Positions 57,122 to 64,000 of a stretch of DNA of 64,000 bases are shown in pieces. This stretch comes from Phyto melanocephala. Lineage: Eukaryota; Arthropoda; Insecta; Diptera; Rhinophoridae. Each line of letters starts with the position of its first letter. Position 1 is the first letter of the stretch. The DNA lies in NCBI GenBank assembly GCA_941918925.1, contig OW799233.1, positions 137,028,533 through 137,092,532 of the forward strand, read 5' to 3'. Position numbers and translations under genes: made by a program. Under the pieces are notes generated by a model that saw only the letters and a list, made by a program, of their open reading frames with translations, did no database searches and was not told the origin of the DNA.

Positions 57122-57519
57122 CAGCGATGTCGGGGGGCTTCAAAAAGTTGATTTCAACATACACACGGACAGACGGACAGACTGACAGACTGACAGAGCT
57201 TAATCGACTCACCTATTCATAAGCTTTCAGAAAATATATACTTTATGGGGTCGGAAATGAAAATTGTAGAAATTTCACACGGAATGACAAACCTATATAT
57301 ACCCTTTTTCACTGTGTGAAGGGTATCAAAATAGTGATTATTTAGGTAAAAACAAAAATTTCAATTTTTCGCGTAGTGTAATTAAAAGAAAATAAATAGT
57401 TTTAAATTAAAAAATATTGCGAAAATAATCAAGTAGAAAGTATTAAAAAATTAATTAAAATTCCTATAATTCTTTAAAATTATTATAGAATTAAGGATTT
57501 ATTTAAATAAACAATTGCA

Positions 57520-57710
57520 AAATCAAAGATGACGTCGGAAATAATTAGGCAGAATGTCTTATATTATTAATGATGGTGAAAGGTTGGTTACCGTAGTAGT
57601 TCGCTGCACGCAAACAGTCAAGTATAGTCTGTATGACTCCGTTTTGACAATGGTGAAAGGTAATTTTATATTCGTTACGGCCGAAAATAGCACTGTTACA
57701 TGTGTTTCTT
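57520..57710 (+). mobile_element. HINE family 3 terminal fragment
   Basis: AAAATCAAAGATGACGTCGG, ATGATGGTGAAAGGTTGGTT and GGCCGAAAATAGCACTG then TTACATGTG match the 3' parts at 13960-14125 and 25490-25692. Confidence 0.55.
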
Positions 57711-58888
57711 TTCTTTTCATTTGATTTTATTTTTAGAATAGCACAAATTTATATATTTTGTTCTCAATTTTTTAGTTTGATAAAAACAAAAAAAATAGAA
57801 TTCCTACTTCGACTATTATCTAGAGCGACATAACTTGAGAAATAAATTTCAGGCAATGATAATATTTAATTTTCTTTTTTCCAATTTCTAGAATCTGAAA
57901 GATGTAAGACAAATTTCAGAAAAAAAATAAATATTTTTTCGCTTCATAAGAAATGAAAGCAAATACTAAAAACTCCTCGTGTAATTAAAAATAAGGATTT
58001 TGTACTTAAAATAACTTTAAAAAAATATTTTCGCTATGAATTCTATTCCAACCACATCTTAGGTGTTCATGCATATATTTACTCCAGCAAAGAACTCTGC
58101 AATGAATGCTATAAAAAGAAATAATAAATTCTAACAAAATGTTGTCAACTAACCCATCTGTATATGAATCTATTGAAAAAGCTATGAATTTTTGCTGAAT
58201 AATGAATTTAATAAATTAATTCATATTCAGGCTATAAAAAACCATAGAATTTATTTTAGCAAGAGCAACAAATTGATGTCGACTACGAAGACTTAGGCAT
58301 CGAAATAATTAAAATTTGGCAACTTAAGAGCACAATAATCTTTAATTTTGTCTTCCAAGCGAATATTCAGCTTTAAGCATAAATTTGTTTAATGATTAGA
58401 AGAAAACTTTCACAAACTAAAGCAAAAAATTAATTATTTGACCCACATTTTAAATCATATATTTTGTCAAAATACATTAAAATTTTGGCTGACTAATGCA
58501 ATGTAGATTCAGCAAAAATATTTTATAAGGGTTGTAAAGGATAGAATAGCAGACTTAATTAATTAAATGTGGTCAAAGTAAAGGGGTGTATTCGTTTAGT
58601 CATTCCGTTTACAGCACATCAAAGACCCCATAATATGGAATATAAGCATGACTGCCTACTTTTAAGCTCAGCACCTAAGTTTTACTTCTTTGTTCCAAAG
58701 TAACAGAATTTTGCAATACAAATTTTACCATTTTCAAAAATTCCAATCCAATTTGTAAACGAATTTAGTAACTAAAAAAAGTTGAAAACTTTACAACTTG
58801 TAACCCATCTACTATATATAGAGAAACAGAGAATTAAGCGCTCTCTTTCAATACATATAATCCACTCTTTAATATAATTTTTTGAATG
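57711..58888. other. AT-rich intergenic with a small HINE scrap
   Basis: No gene. At about 58570-58660, GTCATTCCGTTTACAGCAC and AAGACCCCATAATATGG are a decayed HINE 5' end. Confidence 0.5.
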
Positions 58889-58896
58889 GTTGGTGG

Positions 58897-60221
58897 CAGC
58901 ATTGTCAACTCGGTGATTTTATCACCGTTTTTGGTGATTTTTAACATTTTGGAAGCGAAAAAATTGTGAGTCAGTGCTTGGTGATTTTTTTTTTAGTTTT
59001 TAGTGATTTTCTTTTTATTTTGGTGACACCAAACACTAAAATTCAAATTAATTAATTGAACAAAATTTTTTGTAAGTGTAAATTTATATACCTATACATA
59101 GTACCAAAATGTAACTTATAGTACAATTACATGCAACTCGGCAAGAAAATAATATTACACTAAAAATTTAATTATTTATAAGATAATTGATTGCCCAGAA
59201 AGTTTTTGTTTCAAAATGTCTAACTTTATACATATATGCATTTGAGGTGAACGTGAATAAAAGAAATTCCTCTTTCTTTTGAGATCATCTTATAAATGAT
59301 TAAACTTTAAAGCAAACTTTTAGCGTCCCACAACTTTAAATGTTTAAAAATTTTACCAGAAAACCTTGAAATTTTGAGTAAAATTAACATAATTAATGTT
59401 AGAAATGTTTTATCACATACAAAAGAAGATATTTTACCGTTACCAATGGCAAAATATTGAATCCAGTCGATTTTTGGATTGAAGTTAAATCGTACAAAGA
59501 TGCAGTTAACTTAAATCCCTTTGAAGCATTAAACTTAAACGTTAAACTTTTGTCGCTCCCATGAATGTGTTTAAATCTAAAATTCGCAACCGAATGTCTT
59601 TAAATTCAGTTAATTCCTTACTTCACATTAAACGGGAAAATTCCTGTTGCGAAACCTACCAAATAGCTGATGAAGTAAATATTCTAATATCTAATATAAA
59701 AATATTTAAATATTAAATAATAGTTGTACTTATTTGGTGAATAATTTCTTTAATATTTTGTACAACAAATTCACATATGTTTATAAAACGTCGGATAAAT
59801 GCATCAGGTATGGAAAAATTAATCCTGTCGTAATTTTTTCTAAATGTTGAAATAAATTTCTTACAATGCATCACTCCTGTGATATATTGTGAATTGATAA
59901 TTACTTTAATAATTAAATATTTTTGTTCTTTTTTCCAATGTTTTTGTTTATTTTTATTTACATATAAATATATGTATCTATGTAAATCTGTACTGACTGA
60001 CTAAAAGATATTCGTTGTTTGATTTTTGTAAATTTTTTTGTTATTTATTCTGGTATACATTTAAAAATGTCTTATTTATAAAGAAATTTATATAAATGTA
60101 TAATTTTATTAAATAAATAAAAAAATAATTTACAAATTATAAATTTAGTGCTTTTTTTTGAGAATGACGCGTTTTTTCCTGGTTTATGGTGCTTTTTGAA
60201 ATTTTAAAGTTAACAACGCTG
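58897..60221. mobile_element. hAT-type non-autonomous element, 1325 bp, perfect 8-bp target duplication
   Basis: The left end CAGCATTGTCAACT and right end AGTTAACAACGCTG are inverted copies with few mismatches. Both sides carry GTTGGTGG (58889-58896 and 60222-60229). An 8-bp duplication with ends of the CAGNGTTG type fits the hAT superfamily. Subterminal GGTGATTTT and TGGTGCTTTTT words recur near each end. No transposase frame is present. Confidence 0.9.
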
Positions 60222-60229
60222 GTTGGTGG

Positions 60230-60540
60230 ATCAAAACAACAATATACGTACCAACAGAATTTTAAAAGAAAAGTAAGAATTAAAAAATAATTAAAAAAGC
60301 TTGTTCCCACAAAAACTTACCACCATACCATTTTTAAATAAAACTGTTCGAGATGAAGTTGTCCGCTTTGGCCACATGTACTTCATTTGCATTTTTGGAC
60401 TAAAATACATTTCGTGTAATATCAAAATCTTTTCGCATCCAGCCACTACGATTATTTTAAAATATGTAACCAAAGTCCTGCACATTTTAGTGATATCAGA
60501 CCTACATATGCATGTGGCATTTTACATTTCGATATGGTTA
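60230..60540. other. Intergenic; overlapping short frames
   Basis: Two overlapping open frames of 64 and 80 codons on opposite strands have no recognisable motif. Nothing is called. Confidence 0.4.
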
Positions 60541-62033
60541 TGATAGAGCTCGAACAAAAATAGCTAAGGACATGAAATTTTGCAATATTCAGAAATATTT
60601 TAGAGAGTTATAGCTTGTAATGCAAGAGAAGGTTATCAAAAAATGTCTTTCTTACATCGAATAAAATGCAATTGCGTCTAAACGCAACAGCGCAATTCGT
60701 TAAAATTTTGTAAGTACATTTCTTGAGTAAAAAAATATGTTTCCCAAAAATGTCTTAAATCCTTACATTGCGAAAGGAGTTATAGATCAAAATGTATTAA
60801 ATTTATACCTTGCAGTGTCTTTTTCGGTCTATTTAAAATTTAAAATATTATAAAACTGACTAAATTAGGCGTTTGCTTTTGAAATTTTGCAAACATTGCT
60901 TTTTGGTCAATAGATTTCTTATAAAGAAAAAATAACGTGACAAGCCTACTTTTTCCTCCACTTCCCATTTAACCTGTTGCCTTAAATTCATAAAATTTCT
61001 CTCTGAACAAAGATTTTGGATGAATTAACGACTCTATATTTAAATATCTAAGTTAAGTTCATTATCGAAAATTATTTTGACATGCCTACTTTATCACCTA
61101 CAAATCACATAAAAGCGACAGAATTAGATGTAAGATGATACAATTTCGCATATACATATATCTTTCTCACCAATATAATTAAGGGAAATTTTGGTGACAC
61201 TCCTACTTTAATGCCCACTGCATATTGAATTCAAATAACTTAGCTATGGACAACATTTTTGGAAGAATAAAGAACTCTATATTGAAGTATCTAAGTTAAG
61301 TTTATTAGCAGAAATTACTTTGACACGCCCACTTCAACGTACACTTCTCACATAAAATACCGTTAATTAAATTTAAAAGTTTATAAAAATGGCAGAATTA
61401 AATGTATAAAATGATGAAATTTCATATATATAGCGTCCTTGTGAAAATAAAGGTCAAAAGCGCACTTTAACGCCCACCTCTAACCAACGCTTTATCCTAA
61501 GTTCAGGATAGAAAAAAATCGTGGTGGTTGTGGTTCTTTCTCATATTTCTGTTGTTTATAAACCGATTTCTCTGATTTTCAATACCAATCTTCTCCTAAA
61601 TATTTCTGATATTTTAATACCTCACGCTGGTCCAGGTGATGTCGGAGGATTTCAAAAAGATGATTTCAACATACACATGGACAGGCTGACAAAGCTTAAT
61701 CGACTCCCCTTTTTATAAGCTTTCAGAAAATAAAAACTTTATGGGGTGGGAAATGAAAATTGTAGCTATTTCACACGGAATGACAAGCCTATTTATACCC
61801 TTTTTAACTGTGTGAAGGGTATAAAAAGAGTGAGTAGTATCATTTCTAATGTAGAAATAGTTAAGGTTTCATTACAAGACTAAATTTAAGATAACAAATA
61901 AGTAAAAAATCAAATTAACACAAAGAAAGTAAACCATTTTTAAGTATTAATAATAAAATAATAAATTTTGTGCTATAAAAGTGCACAAAATTTGTGGTGG
62001 GTATAAAAGATTCGGCACAGCTGAATATAGTGC
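60541..62033 (+). mobile_element. HINE family 2 copy, 5'-truncated, with a HINE insertion
   Basis: From AGAGCTCGAACAAAAATAGC it is the reverse complement of the 55273-57121 copy, ending GTGGTGGGTATAAAAGATTC and the stem-loop ATTCGGCACAGCTGAAT before AGTGCTCTTA. A second HINE type, in opposite orientation, interrupts it at 61505-61829. Confidence 0.75.
61505..61829 (-). mobile_element. Truncated HINE inserted in HINE family 2
   Basis: It matches 36470-36790 (GTGGTTCTTTCTCATATTTC, TTTCAACATACACATGGACA, TTTCACACGGAATGACAAGC) and ends in the ATACCC/GGGTAT hairpin. The half with the stem-loop ATTCGGC and the A-rich block is missing. Confidence 0.7.
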
Positions 62034-62485
62034 TCTTAATGAGGTTTAAATTAGAAAATAAATAATTAAAGAAGGTTAAAATTTATTTAAATCGAATAAC
62101 TAAAATGTAATAAAGAACAAGGACAACAATAATTTGTTGAACTTTATTACCTGAAGGAGCTTTCACTATGGATTCTCTTCTTTTAAAAATTAACGAAAGA
62201 ATTGATGGAGCAATACTAAATTTTCTATCAAATTCAATTTTCTTTGCTCCATCGTTAATTTCTACAATGATGTGCTTTATTCAACAATGGTTATGTCCTC
62301 TGCATGTTTTTGTTTGACGATTTATTGTTACTCTCTCTTTTAGAAAAAAAATGTCTTTGTTTTTTTTTCAAAACAAATTAGTCTTTGCTAGGATTTGTAA
62401 GAGTTTTTTACAAATAACTGCGATTTATAAGGGTATATCTGCTCAGACTTTGAATTATAAAAAATAAGAATTAACGAGGGTATTA
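62034..62485. other. Intergenic with a small hairpin
   Basis: Arms AAATTAACGA and TGGAGCAA (62187-62213, with a 9-nt gap) pair with TTGCTCCATCGTTAATTT near 62244-62261. No gene. Confidence 0.4.
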
Positions 62486-63050
62486 CCATAGACAGACGAC
62501 AGCGTTAATTTGCATTAAAAGTTTTAATTCAAATTAACTTATGAATTATCCCCATTCCAATGTGTATTAGATTTCAGGTAAATTCACTAAATCATATTGA
62601 ATTTATACTGCATTCAGCAATTTCAATATGGCAACACGGTCGGTTATCAATCAAAAAATTCGATATGTTGAACTTTTTTACATATGTATTTTTTGGAATG
62701 CCTTTCTGTTTAGGTGTAAGTTTTCCTTAATACTAGTATCGTCCATCGTAAGCACGGCACACTCAAAAAAAGTGCTGTTACGGTCCTTTAAAAAAATACC
62801 ATACACCCACATATGAACTACATATAACCTCCATGAAAAGATACCATTAAACCTACCAATTTCCGCAATTCCCTTTCTCTTATTTCACAGTGTTCTTCTG
62901 CCATCCCAACTTGTAGCAACATGTTCAGATTTGTGATTGCTAGTGCATTTACAATTTTTACCAAATGCAAAAACTGCCATCTGTCACAGCAAAATTTTAA
63001 TTTGCATTAGTGAGATTCTAATGCAAATTAACGCTGTCGTCTGCTCATGG
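62486..63050. mobile_element. TIR element with TA target duplication and octamer motifs, 565 bp
   Basis: Inverted ends of about 32 bp start CCATAGACAGACGACAGCGT and match the reverse of the right end with about three differences. TA flanks both sides (62484-62485 and 63051-63052). The ends contain ATTTGCAT, and the right end also holds a small palindrome around TTAATTTGCATTAGTGAG. No coding region. Confidence 0.75.
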
Positions 63051-63052
63051 TA

Positions 63053-63666
63053 TATCATAACGTATATGAATTTTGCTTATTAAAGAATTCATTTCAATGA
63101 CCGTATACATCGAATTATTAAGGTTTCTTAGTTAACATGGTGCTGATTATCGCGGTTTGACTGTATATTTTATATACATTATTAAATTTCATAAAAAATC
63201 CCTTTTACTTATTAATGTTTAATCCAAAAACTAAAGCGGGTTTTTTAATACCTTAAAACGATACCAGCGCAAATATATTTTTTCAATATCTTTAAAATAT
63301 AATTTTGCTTTTATATTATTTATGTATATTGTTAGATAACTGATGTCTGAGAAACCTGACAGCGAAAATATTAAAATATCCATAGAATTAGCATTAAATA
63401 TATATTTTTTAATGCATCAACTAAAAATCAAACTTTAAAATTACTTTTATTCACCAGTTTTTATTGTTTCTATAAAAATAACGTTAATATGTCTTTTTGA
63501 TCATTTATTTAAAAAAAAAATAAAACAGTTTTTATTCTTCAAAGTCTTAATGGCAGGCTTTAAAAGGCTACCCTTTTTAATTTTTTTTTTTTATAATTTT
63601 TTTTTTTTAACTAGAACTAGACACCTCTTAACACAACAACAACATATATATATAATCAATTTAAGT
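63053..63666. other. 3' flank of the right-hand cuticle gene
   Basis: AT-rich sequence. TTTATT at 63504-63509 and 63531-63536 would be AATAAA poly(A) signals on the minus strand, at a plausible distance beyond the stop at 63667. No other feature. Confidence 0.5.
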
Positions 63667-63999
63667 CTACTTTCTACCCGTATAATCCAAACTATAGGAG
63701 CCACTCCATATATCGAGACTCTTAACGGCTGGATGGAAATGACTTGGTGAACTGCGTGGATTATAAGGATTATATTGTGGCTGGGGAGCTGGAGGCTGAT
63801 AGTAATTAGGTTGATACTTCGGCTGATAATGAGGTTGTGTTGGAGGTGGATTATAGTATTGTGGTTGAGGTGCTGGAGCCGGTGCCTGTGGTCTAAAAGC
63901 TGGTGCATGATTAAATGCTGATGGTGGATTGTAAGCAGGAGCCGGACTATAGGTTGCTTGGGGTCTGGGTTGCTGATGGTTATTTAAACTAAATTTACT
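63667..63999 (-). CDS. C-terminal part of a Pro/Gln/Tyr-rich cuticle-type protein (cut by window edge)
   Basis: The minus-strand frame from 63999 to the TAG at 63667-63669 gives 110 residues. It starts SKFSLNNHQQPRPQ, contains ATYSPAPAYNPPS, a run of PAPAPQPQYYNPPP-type repeats and YQPNYYQPPAPQPQYN, and ends SLDIWSGSYSLDYTGRK. Composition and repeat style are those of insect structural cuticle proteins, secreted and embedded in the chitin matrix. No chitin-binding domain is visible because the rest of the gene lies outside the window. It has the same strand and general type as the gene at 10088-11303, so the two may belong to a tandem cuticle gene cluster. A different frame that is also open here gives a His/Ile-rich peptide and is a shadow. 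Confidence 0.8.
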   Translation of the reverse strand, partial: SKFSLNNHQQPRPQATYSPAPAYNPPSAFNHAPAFRPQAPAPAPQPQYYNPPPTQPHYQPKYQPNYYQPPAPQPQYNPYNPRSSPSHFHPAVKSLDIWSGSYSLDYTGRK

Positions 64000-64000
64000 C

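Larger units (their letters stand above)
55089..57328 (-). mobile_element. HINE copy split by a HINE family 2 insertion
   Basis: The first part, 55089-55272, has AACAAGTAAGAGCGCTA-type sequence with the stem-loop ATTCGGCCGTGCCGAAT, then CTTCACAACGTGTAGTCATG. The second part, 57122-57328, has ATGTCGGGGGGCTTCAAAAA, ACACACGGACAGACGGACAG, TATATACTTTATGGGGTCGG and the terminal hairpin. Both align with 35961-36790, but the A-rich middle is missing. Between them lies 55273-57121. Confidence 0.8.

Noticed and set aside
60291..60543. Opposed open frames of 64 and 80 codons; a ATGGTGGTAAGT donor-like word near 60320 was considered as exon 1 of the left cuticle gene
   Set aside because: It is about 49 kb away, lacks a signal-peptide start matching the known exon, and the frames have no motif.
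1..64000. CRISPR arrays, rRNA, bacterial operon signals and viral genes
   Set aside because: No regularly spaced repeats, no rRNA-like conserved blocks, no Shine-Dalgarno/operon layout and no viral proteins; the sequence is eukaryotic intergenic DNA.

Overview
The window is AT-rich DNA with very few genes. It looks like a cyclorrhaphan fly genome, most likely a calyptrate such as a blowfly. The evidence is a cuticular protein gene with short GT-AG introns, many copies of DINE-1/Helentron-type repeats in the form known from calyptrate flies, fly-type mariner elements and a tRNA-derived SINE family. The species assignment is inference.

Only two host genes are supported. Both are on the minus strand and both encode cuticle-type proteins. 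The first (10088-11303) has three visible coding exons with an RR-type chitin-binding domain and a long Pro/Gln-rich tail; its first exon, holding the start codon, was not found and must lie further upstream on the minus strand. The second is only a C-terminal exon at the right edge (63667-63999). About 52 kb between them carries no intact gene and is filled with transposable-element remains.

Layout: 0.66-1.64 kb mariner; 3.8-4.2 kb MITE; 5.4-8.2 kb HINE, TIR element, Helitron and mariner; 8.3-9.6 kb 5'-truncated non-LTR retrotransposon with an open RT frame; 10.1-11.3 kb cuticle gene; 11.7-18.8 kb transposon-type coding remnant, a MITE inserted in a MITE, HINE and mariner pieces; 19.7-20.8 kb element with a perfect 8-bp target duplication that itself holds a SINE; 22.6-23.1 kb an unexplained GC-rich, exon-like island; 23.8-27.2 kb MITEs, including a 129-bp near-palindrome; 31-32.3, 36, 41.3-43, 55.1-57.3 and 60.5-62 kb HINE copies, several nested; 35.2 and 58.9 kb hAT-like elements; 50.3-51.8 kb a TIR transposon with an unrecognised coding region; 62.5-63.05 kb a TIR element with octamer motifs in its ends.

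No rRNA, true tRNA, CRISPR or viral features were seen. The most interesting points are: the orphan TIR family with ends containing GGGACCTA (three copies, one with coding exons); the three-level nest at 55-57 kb, for which the 31.5-kb copy supplies an empty site; two related MITE families sharing CAAGGC ends; and the GC-rich island at 22.65 kb.
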